Shown one piece after another: positions 13,201 to 20,298 of a DNA stretch of 44,801 nt. Position 1 is the first letter of the stretch, and each line of letters opens with the position of its first letter. The DNA is from Acholeplasmatales bacterium (GTDB taxonomy: Bacteria; Bacillota_I; Bacilli_A; Acholeplasmatales; Anaeroplasmataceae), in assembly GCA_017454375.1 (NCBI GenBank), contig JAFTDB010000016.1, positions 1 through 44,801 of the forward strand, written 5' to 3'. The notes below the pieces were generated by a model. The model saw only the letters and a list, made by a program, of their open reading frames with translations. It searched no databases and was not told where the DNA came from. The position numbers and the translations under genes are program-made.

Positions 13201-14682
13201 GATAGCATGGCATCTGGTGAGAGTGTAGAATATGGCAAGGATTATACATTCGATGAAGCTCCTGAGGTAACATTTAATATTACTCAAAAGCCAATTAGTG
13301 TTTCTCCAGATAAAGAAACAGTAATCTATAATGGTTCAGTTATTAATCCAACTGCTTACATTATAAATAGTGGTGAATTAATTTCAGGTCATACTTTAAC
13401 TTATGAAGCTGTAGATTTAGATGGTAATAAATTAGAAGCAATTGAAGCAGTTACATATGATTATAAGATTAAAACTGTAACTATTAGTTATGCTGATGAG
13501 ATTGTTACAAGCAACTATGATATTACAATTCTGGATGTTTCAGCAAAATTCAGAATAAAGAATCGTACTATTAATATTAGTAGTAACGATCATGAATATT
13601 ATTATGATGGAGAAGAACATACAGTTCCATTAACTGATTATTCATTCGATACTACAGATTTAATTGAAGGACATCACTTAGAGTTTATATCAGGATATAG
13701 TCAAACTGATGTAACTAGTAAGAAGAATGTTCCTGAAATCTTGATAGTAGATGAAAACAACAATGATGTTACTGAGTTCTATAAGATTGATAAGACTAAT
13801 TGTGGAACATTTACAATCAAGAAATCTGTTAGATTAGATTATGAAATTCATATTACTGATCCAACAGCTATTACAAATAGGAATGTTGAGATAGATGAAT
13901 CTATTGGTACATTCGCGCTTGTTAATGTTGAATATTTAACAAGCAGCTTTGAGCTTCCTGAAGCTTGGACCTATGAATACTTTAGAAATCTTAATACAAT
14001 TATAAGAATTAAGAGAAACTCTGAAGGCTTGTCAGCATCAATCTTTGAGATTGGTGATGAGAATAAGGGTAATTTCGATTATTCATTTGTCATCAAGGTT
14101 GATATTGGTATTAGCTTACTTAATATTGAAAATGTCATCTATGATGGCAATGCACATCTATATCAATCAGGTATTAATAATCTCACATTAACTAGTGGAA
14201 TCATTGATACAGGTGATGAGATTGAAATAAGTGTAAATTATTATTACCTAGACCACGGAGTTAAGAACTATGTAGACACTCCAGTGGATGCTAATAAATA
14301 TTATGTTGAATTTGATAATTACACTGTAGGTGGATTATCTTCAGCAAAATATAATATTGAAATATTAAATAACCCATCATTTACTATTTCAAAAAGAAAT
14401 ATAACTATAGCTCCAGATGATCAAAGTGTTGAATACACTGGAGCTACAGTTAATCCAACTAACTACATCATCAGTGATGGCACATTAGTTAGTGGACATA
14501 GTGTTACATATTTAGCATGTGATACAGATGGTAATGATTTAAATGCGATAGCTATAGATAGTTATACATTTAAGATAAAAGATGGTAGCGTAACAATTAA
14601 AGCTGGATTAAATGATGTTAGCGCTAATTATAATGTTACAGTTTCGAATGCCACTGCGACATTAGAAATAATAACTAATTAG
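4216..14682 (+). CDS. Giant YDG/MBG-repeat surface protein, N-terminally anchored, 3488 aa
   Basis: A giant predicted type II membrane protein. Residues about 24-46 are a strong TM segment after a Lys/Arg-containing N-terminus; the remaining 3440 residues are beta-rich repeats of about 100 residues. From about residue 785 two repeat classes mainly alternate. Class A carries I-K-P-I-D-R...R-E-Y-G and a P/S-G/D-D-E-V-K-V core; nine copies start near residues 785, 1091, 1295, 1602, 1806, 2009, 2223, 2635 and 2837. Class B carries ITLN-D/N-M then E-Y-D-R-E-Y-H or a related YDG motif. No catalytic motif, sorting signal or C-terminal TM is seen. The protein is acidic and rich in Tyr and Asp. The start has a very strong AGGAGGTGA site at 4201-4209, 6 bases upstream. 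It is likely a long filamentous stalk or adhesin working with the 1347-aa relative; function unproven. Confidence 0.85.
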   Translation: MSMYEAYASKVKKFANIKNTIMRFKILIISIIVVLLGLLIAYLVLKGRTFSEIKGVTSYTYGEEVDFSADPLFSNVLYFEYREQGGTKWVREAPKRKGEYSVRAVSQGSFGMSYSSEKEFTIAAAPLEFTVTDSEIEYGTYPRYTYTNLISGDKLANMTFAYENISLKSTKINVVLDSVKVVNENGDDVTSCYNVTSNGKDINFIARNISINPYLEDNVKTFVYNGEKVDYQNTFTISKELGYEDKITVETKIFDASDNEVAQAINPGEYKIKVTNYSYTSGDLNTTGNYNTTTNIYSFTINKRPITVLTSSASFVYDGLNHQASAEADYYLGEGSNELCLDHKLALNAEVAVPTVKYVADSNLDNNLGVIIVDGEGNNVTDLYQINFEYGKLDVTRRSIEVNTSSATFEYDGLEHFVNASTDVYLTEGYELGAADEFKFASENYYPKAIYPSTTSNVLDYKIVNGELDVTSNYDITNKFGDIVITKRNVKIKPKNNINFIYGDSIIYENDNYELVDSTYALNDGVDSIKVTKVKYLQNNTEITPHNVGEYGIDITDYLSDYYDVEFVSSDIKLTILKASLGINLLSVADLLYDGNPSLYPAGVNNFEVVNGNIKYNDKLEINVKYYYIDGEDYVYVDVPININIYNVIYDSYLLNGDEVDNYDISVLNTSEIKIAERPLVLAPYKLDNKVLDGTALKEYDRVAYTLDQIEYQITDGEILAGEDIEIAYEFVDSNGDVVTALDAGEYTVRIKEVHVTNNGVNVDNEYAFDITSTASFEIARRKVSIKPIDRTREYGEEYNYYYVDSDPSKNELVNNATFIDINSKLLDSDEVKVIVAYDRDVKHTGSYVISISSIKIIVDGVEYNEENYQNYAFTYTETSTLKITKRTIFLSLNDMPDYTYDGKFHQYDEESFGNYKDINRDLGYDDRIRVKVSYPECLTKYPVNAGNYSVSYGYIDVESPTDNLATPDDYDIICIWGVEYKINKLAITITLDDIENHEYDRTAYYYEEVEYGNYKSLTENLGDGDSLRLKVRYYDNNGLMDTKPINAGTYDVEGYDFEISTESTIHEALKDNYIITYAAAISYDITPRLVEIKPIDRTREYGEAYDYYYTDSDPTKTELANNDTWIDINSKLLDSDEVKVVVAYDHSVKHAGSYTISITEISIIVDGVEYNEADYNNYSFTYTEKSELVITRRNIEITLNAMPNVEYDREYHKYDELSWNNYLKADRELGYDDEIRVRVIYPDCATDYPIDVGSYKVRYSYIDVRSATDPNATSSDYSISVPADVTFTITRRTIAIKPIDRTREYGEAYDYYYVDSDPTKAALDNNDTWIDINSKLLPGDEVKVTVAYDRDVKHTGEYTISITGIKIIVDGVEYNEVDYNNYLFKYTATSELEITPRIIKITLNDMEDVTYDGLYHKYDENTFSNYKSSDRALAYDDEIKVYIEYVNLTDTYYPVNAGNYTVGYKDFTVQGDSGNTVKEDYDITVDDTISFSINKLAVEITLNNMSNHEYDRQTYSYKDEYNNYLASSVALGDGDSLKAVVRYYDTNNNLMTDLPINVGTYTVEGYDFEIATTSLIHAASKDNYIITYAAAISYDITPRLVEIKPIDREREYGEDYNYYYKDSDPSKAELSNNETFIDINNKLLSGDELKVTISYDREVKHTGNYTISIIGIKIIVGGVEYNKADYQNYDITYTATSSLMITPRNIKIIISDLADVEYDREYHEYDMDSWSNYNTTSTRALAYDDEIRISVTYEKNSNPILRPIDEGTYKVNGDDYEVRGDSGATVKGDYNITYESSEFIIKRRKISIKPIDRTREYGEDYDYHHIDSDPTKAVLDNNDTWIDINSKLLPGDEVKVVVAYDRDVRHVGEYVISITGIVIIVGGTEYTETAYTNYEFTYTATSKLEITKRIVEITLKNVDSEPFEYDREYHGYDETFGNYLSKDRAPSIYGEDIKVLVKYYKGTEEITPKPIDVGTYKVVGVGHEIDNGGYATDYEISFANEVEFSITPRTIEIKPIDRNREYGENYDYYHVGSDPTKATLSNNDTFEEVLGIGQDPKLLSDDQVKVVVAHAGEHKHAGDYTISITSISIIVEGVEYAEGDYANYAFTYTATSTLTITRRSMTIKLNTVADHEYDRTPHGYEYDGWSNYNKTATGKTTGIYNDEIKLEVRYIKTLTGLQITPKPIDASEYRVEIVDYDVQTFGYKSDYLLDLSDTVTYEITPREVELKPTNRETVYGATYDYFDGVNPEYVDINNKLLPGDELIITVSYDRAVKRTGSYDIRISSLRVVVGGTDNYEELAYSNYHFTYTQKATLVVTPKPVTLVFKEMDDMPYNGEEHRYYNGYNNYDLVHSTPLAYDDEIEILVTYPGCQTPYPINIGEYTVRYDSLIINSPTDPNATLSDYSFTTPTDITFNIVKIYITIGLKNNVLASSYVYDSEYHEYGEETNNYNLISGTITPGNVITVKCNYYKLVGTEYVLMDNKPINVGNYKVTFKEIYVVKAGEVEVNKENYDVTCTDELFFSITPLTLHMSYINNVVDLSYQYNGSPRYYDELAGNFELGIGDIQPANDNIIVISNYSKLVSGIYELMDGYPVDSGTYKITYKEISVESTNGNDDVTKDNYNIIFTGEIGFSITPRPITIKPLDYEYEYGDEFTLVTTNFAHPEGTEIADPVEVTLNYYNLDESQLDLTSVIHVGNYKVKIASIRIFFEDEWISEDEYINYAFSYTETSPVEVTAREIGIKLTPLDDSVYDREYHGYVENEWSNYNMEDTKTLGYDDKIMVNVQYINLYDNSVVSGKPIDAGTYKVQITSATINNLNVTDYSLDLTDEVEYQITRREVRVSPLDKSCTYGDAYDYFDGSDPTYEDVDSKLLTGDSLIITVDYNNPVKHGGTYVISIDTIKVVVGGVEYDEANYGNYSFIRDEAELIVNPKIISVTLNPMNDVIYDGLAHTYDDSSYGNYAGVTGLVAGDDIKVHVIFDNPTPTNVGEYHSTSCTFDSMASGESVEYGKDYTFDEAPEVTFNITQKPISVSPDKETVIYNGSVINPTAYIINSGELISGHTLTYEAVDLDGNKLEAIEAVTYDYKIKTVTISYADEIVTSNYDITILDVSAKFRIKNRTINISSNDHEYYYDGEEHTVPLTDYSFDTTDLIEGHHLEFISGYSQTDVTSKKNVPEILIVDENNNDVTEFYKIDKTNCGTFTIKKSVRLDYEIHITDPTAITNRNVEIDESIGTFALVNVEYLTSSFELPEAWTYEYFRNLNTIIRIKRNSEGLSASIFEIGDENKGNFDYSFVIKVDIGISLLNIENVIYDGNAHLYQSGINNLTLTSGIIDTGDEIEISVNYYYLDHGVKNYVDTPVDANKYYVEFDNYTVGGLSSAKYNIEILNNPSFTISKRNITIAPDDQSVEYTGATVNPTNYIISDGTLVSGHSVTYLACDTDGNDLNAIAIDSYTFKIKDGSVTIKAGLNDVSANYNVTVSNATATLEIITN
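7429..7509 (+). repeat. 81-bp perfect direct repeat, copy 1
   Basis: This stretch is identical at every base to 8962-9042. It encodes the join between the NHEYDR-type repeat and a class A repeat. Identity at third codon positions marks a recent duplication or gene conversion. Confidence 0.9.
8962..9042 (+). repeat. 81-bp perfect direct repeat, copy 2
   Basis: Second copy of the repeat at 7429-7509, 1533 bases (511 codons) downstream and in the same reading frame. Recombination between the copies would delete or add one 511-residue unit in frame. Confidence 0.9.
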
Positions 14683-14694
14683 GAGGAATAATAT

Positions 14695-16608
14695 ATGAAT
14701 AAAGGATTTGGATATTATTACAAAAAATCATGTGGAAGTGCATTTAGGTGCCTCTACAAAAAACGAGGTAATATTTTTAGATATTACGCCTATATATTTA
14801 TGGAAATATTGTCATTGATATTCTTCCCAATTAGGCCTATAACTAAAGCTTTAAATTACCAGATTGCGAATGACGCAAATGAAGGAAGAAATATAGCCTT
14901 ATCATTAGGATTAAAAAATATAGCTAATGGTAAAACATATTGGTCAACATTACTTGCTATAATTATGAAGGCATTCATTATAATTGGCATAGTAGTTGCT
15001 TGCCTACTTCCTGCAGGAATATTATTTGGTATTTCATATGGTGTATATGCATACATGTATTATCAAGGAAAGAATATAATGCTTATATTGTATATAGGAA
15101 TGGCTCCAGCTGCCCTAGTCCTATTAACAGCATTAATCTATATTCCAATTAGAACTGTACCAGTTGGATTCATCAATAATAAGAACCCAAATGTCGATGC
15201 ATCTAGAAGTGTATTCATCTCATTTGATGCGTTAAAGAAGGAAGGGAAGTTTACATTATTCCTTGGACATTTAGTTAGTATTATTATTTGCGTATTAATG
15301 GTAGCTTTAATTGCGGTACCTTATATATTATATATGGCTGGTATATTAAAGCCTGAAATGTTCTATTTAGTTCCAATTTTAATGTCAACTATTGGGGCAG
15401 TAGTGCTTGTGTTCTTACCATTATTCATCTTGACAGCTCAATGCTTCAAGGAAAGATTGTTCTATGATGTAATTCAAAATCCAAAAGACTTCAAGAAGGA
15501 TTTAGATAACATCGTATTCAAGCGTGATAGAAAGATTTCTACAGCTAATGCTTTAGTAAGAAACTTTGATGATGTTAAGAATCAAGATAAGCTACATGTT
15601 GAAAAGGTTAAAGTAAAAGTAGAAAACATTGAAGCTGATGAAGATGAAGAAATGTTTGATGAAGATGTTTCTAAGAAGGATAAACTAAAGAGAGTTAAAG
15701 AACAAAAGAAGCTTCAAAAGGAATTCAAGGATCGTGAAGTCAAAGAAATCTTTGATGATGAACAAAACCCTGAAGAGGGCAAGGAATTAGAAACTATTCC
15801 TGTTGAAGAAAATGTAGAGGTTCCAGTGGAGGAAATGCCAACAGAAATGCCTGTTGAAGTCGAAGCAACTGAAGCACCAGTAGAGATAGAACAAGCTCCT
15901 GTGGAAAATGAGACCGTTGAAGCTCAAGAACCAGTTGAAGAAGCACCTACTGAGGTTACACCTGTAGAGCCCGAAGAAACTGATATTCCAGTAGAAACTC
16001 CAGAAGAGCCTTCACAAGAAGCTCTAGCAGAACCTACAGATGAAAGTGCAGAAGCTGAAGAGACTGAAGATGATAATCTAGATGAAGAATTAGATGAATT
16101 AGAAGACGATGAAGAGGAACCTGCTGAATCTACACCTGTAGAGCCTGCAACTGAACCAGAGCCAGAACCTGAGGCTCCTAAGGAAGAACCAGAACCTCAA
16201 GAGGAAGTAAAGGCAGAAGCTCCAGCTGAACCTGAAGCTAAAGAAACAGAACCAGTTGAAGCTCCTGAGGAACCAAAAGAAAAACCTAAGGCTACTACAA
16301 GGGTAACTGCTAAAAAGCCTGCTGCTAAAACGACTGAAAAGAAGACAACTACTAAGTCTACAACTAAGGCAAGTGCAGCAAAGACTGAGGCAAAGCCTAA
16401 GGCTACTGCAACAAAGACTACAAAGGCTAGTGCTACTAAGGAAACAGCAAAGCCAGCTGAAAAGAAGGCAGCTACTAAGAGTGCTACAAAGTCAACAACA
16501 ACAAAAGCAAAAACTACAACAGCCAAAGCTAAGGAAGCTAAAGCTGAAGAGCCTAAGAAGGCACCAATAAAAGTAATTAGAAAACCAAAAACTACAACTA
16601 AGAAATAG
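14695..16608 (+). CDS. Polytopic membrane protein with acidic E/P-rich and basic K/A/T-rich tail, 637 aa
   Basis: The family is not recognised. Residues 1-30 are basic and Tyr-rich. Hydrophobic segments follow at about 80-112, 123-148, 183-211 and 217-241, with a weaker one at 33-46. Residues about 305-357 are charged and probably coiled. About 358-532 is almost only Glu, Pro, Val and Ala with some Asp and Thr. Residues 533-637 are Lys/Ala/Thr repeats resembling histone H1-like tails. Four membrane spans would put this tail in the cytoplasm, where the basic part could bind nucleic acid or another polyanion; topology and binding are inference. An AGGAGG site sits 7 bases before the ATG, and the gene begins 12 bases after the giant gene. 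It may be a membrane hub for the surface proteins. Confidence 0.7.
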   Translation: MNKGFGYYYKKSCGSAFRCLYKKRGNIFRYYAYIFMEILSLIFFPIRPITKALNYQIANDANEGRNIALSLGLKNIANGKTYWSTLLAIIMKAFIIIGIVVACLLPAGILFGISYGVYAYMYYQGKNIMLILYIGMAPAALVLLTALIYIPIRTVPVGFINNKNPNVDASRSVFISFDALKKEGKFTLFLGHLVSIIICVLMVALIAVPYILYMAGILKPEMFYLVPILMSTIGAVVLVFLPLFILTAQCFKERLFYDVIQNPKDFKKDLDNIVFKRDRKISTANALVRNFDDVKNQDKLHVEKVKVKVENIEADEDEEMFDEDVSKKDKLKRVKEQKKLQKEFKDREVKEIFDDEQNPEEGKELETIPVEENVEVPVEEMPTEMPVEVEATEAPVEIEQAPVENETVEAQEPVEEAPTEVTPVEPEETDIPVETPEEPSQEALAEPTDESAEAEETEDDNLDEELDELEDDEEEPAESTPVEPATEPEPEPEAPKEEPEPQEEVKAEAPAEPEAKETEPVEAPEEPKEKPKATTRVTAKKPAAKTTEKKTTTKSTTKASAAKTEAKPKATATKTTKASATKETAKPAEKKAATKSATKSTTTKAKTTTAKAKEAKAEEPKKAPIKVIRKPKTTTKK

Positions 16609-16621
16609 GAGGTGAATGCTT

Positions 16622-17332
16622 ATGGAATTATTTTGGGAAATATTAAGTGCAACAAGTCTTGGAATATTTGTTTTAACTTTAATATTTTTGATTGTAAGAC
16701 AATACCGCAAAAATAAACTGTATAAAAGCTTTCACCTTGATGAGCTTTTCAAAACAGATAAAGAAGGCGGAAGTAATAATGGTTATTATTACACTTCAGC
16801 TGAAACTAGAGGCTATATAAGAAGATATGTTGTTAGAAAAAATATCTATGAAAAGTCTTTAATCTGTAATTACGATCATGAATATAAAGAAATAACATTC
16901 TTTGTTGTGTGTTTTGACTTTAGGAAGAAAATGAGAGATGTATTAGAAATAACAGAAAGAAATACTTCTAAGACATCTAAGATTATTCCTTTAGACGAAA
17001 GAACTAAATATGTAAATATCTATGTAAAGAAAGTAGATGGAAAAGAAATTAATGGACGTATCATTCGTCCAATTCCAGCACCAAAGATTAGATTATTTGC
17101 TTTCTTCAGTGCACTTTGTATCTTTACATTCTTATTTACATTATCACATGTGATGATCTATTTCATATCACCTATTCATCGCAGACAATTCTATAATTCA
17201 GTAATTAATTACATAATTATAGGTTCTGCGTTTGGTATAGCACTAATCTATTTTATATTAGTGTTGGTATGCTATAGAAAGAAGAATTCAAAGACTAAGG
17301 AAGGAGGTTCGATTGAATATGAGTACTTTTAA
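16622..17332 (+). CDS. Small membrane protein with three predicted TM segments, 236 aa
   Basis: Not recognised. One TM segment lies at about residues 5-27, a soluble beta-rich domain at about 30-155, and two TM segments near 158-182 and 198-222. The tail is short and basic/acidic. An ATG at 16616 is also in frame, but the AGGAGGTGA at 16607-16615 directly abuts it, so the ATG at 16622 with a 6-base spacer is preferred. The ribosome site overlaps the stop codon of the preceding gene, implying translational coupling. The 3' end overlaps the start of the LRR gene by 20 bases. This tight packing suggests the product works with its neighbours in equal amounts. Confidence 0.65.
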   Translation: MELFWEILSATSLGIFVLTLIFLIVRQYRKNKLYKSFHLDELFKTDKEGGSNNGYYYTSAETRGYIRRYVVRKNIYEKSLICNYDHEYKEITFFVVCFDFRKKMRDVLEITERNTSKTSKIIPLDERTKYVNIYVKKVDGKEINGRIIRPIPAPKIRLFAFFSALCIFTFLFTLSHVMIYFISPIHRRQFYNSVINYIIIGSAFGIALIYFILVLVCYRKKNSKTKEGGSIEYEYF

Positions 17333-20264
17333 TCAAGTGAGGAAGATAACATATTCTTCTAACCCAAATGATGTCGTAGCCCTTTCTGAGTTTATTGTAA
17401 TGAGTGATGATCGTGCAAAAGAAAAATATCTTATTTTGAAATTTGTAAATAATGTAGCTCAAAAGCTAAGTGAATTTGCATTTGAAATAACAGAATATGA
17501 TAACCAAAACAACATCATTGAAAAACTAACATTAAATCAAACTAATGTTGAAGCTGAGGCTTCAAAGGAATTCGTTCCAAATGCTAAATTAAAAGTTCAT
17601 TATGACACTGAAAAGATTAGCTATAAGCTAGTTAGTGCTAAATTTGAACGTGTAATTTGGCATGATGGAGAATTTGTTAAAATCCCATTTGATATCGACG
17701 AGTTTGTAAAGAGAGAAGATACAATCATCGAAGAGCCATGGGAAAAAGAAAAACTTGATGCAGCCAGACAAAAAATTGATAAGATGGAGGCTAAAAAGTT
17801 TTATAAGGTAAATAAGAAGAGATTGAAAGGTAAAGAAATAGAAATAAAGAGCATTAGAAAACAAAATATTTCTAAAAAGCCAAAGGTTATTACTATAATC
17901 TTATCTATCCTATTTATCGGAGCTATAGTTGGTGTTTTGATTTATTATAATTTCAAGACAACAAGATTTAGCTATCAAGATTTTGATTATAAGCTGTTAA
18001 ACAATAATAACGAAGTATCTGTTGAAAGATATTTTGGTAAAGATAAGAATGCAGTAGTGCCTAAGACATTTACTATCTTAACAAATACTTATAAGGTAAC
18101 TGAAGTTGAACCTTATGCATTCAAGCAATCAACTATAACATCTGTTGAATTTACATCAAATATTAAGATTCAAAATGAAGCATTTGTTGGTTGTACAAAG
18201 CTTGCTGAAATCAAAGGTGGAGAATTTGTAACATTTGTTGGAAATGATGCATTTAGAGGCTGTAGTTCACTTTCAAAGGTTACACTTGATAATGCAACAG
18301 AGGTTGGCCAAAAAGCATTTGCTGATTGTGCTAGCCTAACAACTGCATCTTTTGCTAAGGCAACTATGATGTCTACATCTTTATATCATGATGATGCATT
18401 ATCTAAATTAAGCATCTATGATACTATGCAAGATAAGCTTTCTTCATTATTCATTGCTGAAGAAGGAGAAGTGTTACCTGTTTTAAGAGAGGTATCAATT
18501 CACCGTGCTAGAATTCCTGCAAATTTTTTTGAAGGAATGACAAATATTAAAAAGGTTACATTCGAAAACCCATTAACTAAATTTGATTATGAAGCATTAA
18601 AAGGTACTAATGTAACTGGATATTATATCTATGATAATATCGAGGTGTTAAATGGTGTTATTATCTCATTAAAGAATGGTACAACTAGTCTTTCAATTCC
18701 TAATACAGTTGTTGATTTAGCAACTTCAATTCAAAACATCAGTGATAAGATTGGCTCTATAACTACTCTATCAATTGATTGTCCAAATATTGATAAGGAA
18801 ACACCTATTACTGCTGATACACTAAGACCATTTACAAACGTAAATAAATTTGGTATTAGTACAGCTACTCCAAAGAATGATAATTTATTAACTGGCTTAA
18901 ATAAGCTTGATACATTAATTATTGATTCTAAGGATTCATTTGTAACTGATACAACGGTGATTCCTACAGCTGTAAAGAATCTAGAAGTAGTAGGTAATGG
19001 AACATTATCAAAATCATTATTTACTAGATTCTCGTCAGTTCAATCACTTACTGTTGATAATACAGTAAGCAACTGCGTTGATGGTGCCCTTGAAGGCTTA
19101 ACAAGCTTGAAGACATTATCAATGCCTTACTATCCAAATATTACAGTTAATAATTTAGGTGTTTCAGCTAATGTTGAAAGTATTACATTTAATAAGGCTT
19201 ATTCAACTACATTGGCTCCTAACTTTATTGATGGATATGAAAAATTAACAACTCTAGTATTACCTAGAGAGATTAACCGTATTTCTGATGATTTCATTAA
19301 GAATTGTTCATTAATCGCAGCTATCAATTTACCTGATAATCTTACATACATTGGTAATAACTTTATGTATAACTGTAATAATGTAACTACATTAACAGTC
19401 CCTGCTGGTGTAGAGATTATTATGGATAATTTCATCCAAAGCTGTAGTAGACTAACTTCAGTTGAATTCTTATCTACTAAGAGTCTATCAATTGGCAATA
19501 ATGCATTTAGTAATATGAACCGCTTAAAGAATATTACTTTCTCAGATAAAACTGTTGAGATTGGTAAATATTTCTTAACTAATTGTCCAACTGTTAATGA
19601 ATTAATTGTTCCTAATAATGTTGTTTATCTAGGTACTCCATTTATTGGTACTGGTAACAATGTAGGAGTTGTTAGTGTACCATTTGTTGGAACTCAAGAT
19701 AATAGTACTAATTATGAATATTTCAATGAATCATATGCTAAAACAACAAAGCTTTATATTCAAAAAGGTATTTCAGCATATGGATATGAATTATTCACAG
19801 AAGAAAATAATAGCATTACTTATTTAAAGATTGCTGGAACTATTACTGGTAGTATAACTAATTTATTCTCTAAGCTTACTGGCTTAAAGAATCTATATTT
19901 AGTTTCTGGCAGTAGTTCATTAATTAAAGATGTGGTTGGTTCAACATCACTTGATTCACTTGTGTTAACTTCAAGTGGTAAAATTAGTTCTATATTTGCT
20001 GATATGACTATATCTAATTTAGTAATTAAGGATGGTACAATCGATGCTAATACATTTAAAGATGTAGTAAGTATTGAATCATTATACATCAGCAATGACG
20101 TAACATTATCAAATCCTACTTTTGATAAGAATGTTATTGGTAAGATTTATTTTGAAGGTGTTCCAGCCATTACAATTGATAATGATATTTCTTATTATAA
20201 GAATGTCAGCTATTCAATTTATGAAGACATGTATTCTGAAGTAAAAGAATTAGAAAAACATTAA
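17313..20264 (+). CDS. Single-TM protein with BspA-like leucine-rich-repeat ectodomain, 983 aa
   Basis: Residues 1-125 look like a cytoplasmic beta domain, 126-188 are charged and helical, and about 190-213 form one TM segment. The remaining 770 residues should be outside the cell. They hold BspA-type (LRR_5-like) leucine-rich repeats: units such as A-F-x-x-C-x-x-L followed by V-x-L/F, clearest at residues 265-345 and 650-760. BspA-like LRRs commonly mediate surface binding. The start is TTG at 17313, with AAGGAGGT at 17301-17308 4 bases upstream. An in-frame ATG at 17319 is the alternative, but its spacing is 10 bases, and the next gene also uses TTG followed by AAT. The middle of the ectodomain (about 420-640) is less regular. 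The type II layout matches the two MBG proteins upstream. Confidence 0.75.
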   Translation: MNMSTFNQVRKITYSSNPNDVVALSEFIVMSDDRAKEKYLILKFVNNVAQKLSEFAFEITEYDNQNNIIEKLTLNQTNVEAEASKEFVPNAKLKVHYDTEKISYKLVSAKFERVIWHDGEFVKIPFDIDEFVKREDTIIEEPWEKEKLDAARQKIDKMEAKKFYKVNKKRLKGKEIEIKSIRKQNISKKPKVITIILSILFIGAIVGVLIYYNFKTTRFSYQDFDYKLLNNNNEVSVERYFGKDKNAVVPKTFTILTNTYKVTEVEPYAFKQSTITSVEFTSNIKIQNEAFVGCTKLAEIKGGEFVTFVGNDAFRGCSSLSKVTLDNATEVGQKAFADCASLTTASFAKATMMSTSLYHDDALSKLSIYDTMQDKLSSLFIAEEGEVLPVLREVSIHRARIPANFFEGMTNIKKVTFENPLTKFDYEALKGTNVTGYYIYDNIEVLNGVIISLKNGTTSLSIPNTVVDLATSIQNISDKIGSITTLSIDCPNIDKETPITADTLRPFTNVNKFGISTATPKNDNLLTGLNKLDTLIIDSKDSFVTDTTVIPTAVKNLEVVGNGTLSKSLFTRFSSVQSLTVDNTVSNCVDGALEGLTSLKTLSMPYYPNITVNNLGVSANVESITFNKAYSTTLAPNFIDGYEKLTTLVLPREINRISDDFIKNCSLIAAINLPDNLTYIGNNFMYNCNNVTTLTVPAGVEIIMDNFIQSCSRLTSVEFLSTKSLSIGNNAFSNMNRLKNITFSDKTVEIGKYFLTNCPTVNELIVPNNVVYLGTPFIGTGNNVGVVSVPFVGTQDNSTNYEYFNESYAKTTKLYIQKGISAYGYELFTEENNSITYLKIAGTITGSITNLFSKLTGLKNLYLVSGSSSLIKDVVGSTSLDSLVLTSSGKISSIFADMTISNLVIKDGTIDANTFKDVVSIESLYISNDVTLSNPTFDKNVIGKIYFEGVPAITIDNDISYYKNVSYSIYEDMYSEVKELEKH

Positions 20265-20298
20265 AAAAAATATTTATTGAGAAGAAGGAGGTGTTAAT

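Noticed and set aside
16197..16526. 109-codon minus-strand frame opposite the 637-aa gene
   Set aside because: It is the reverse of the Lys/Ala/Thr and Glu/Pro codon repeats, giving a low-complexity Val/Ala/Phe product with no ribosome site.
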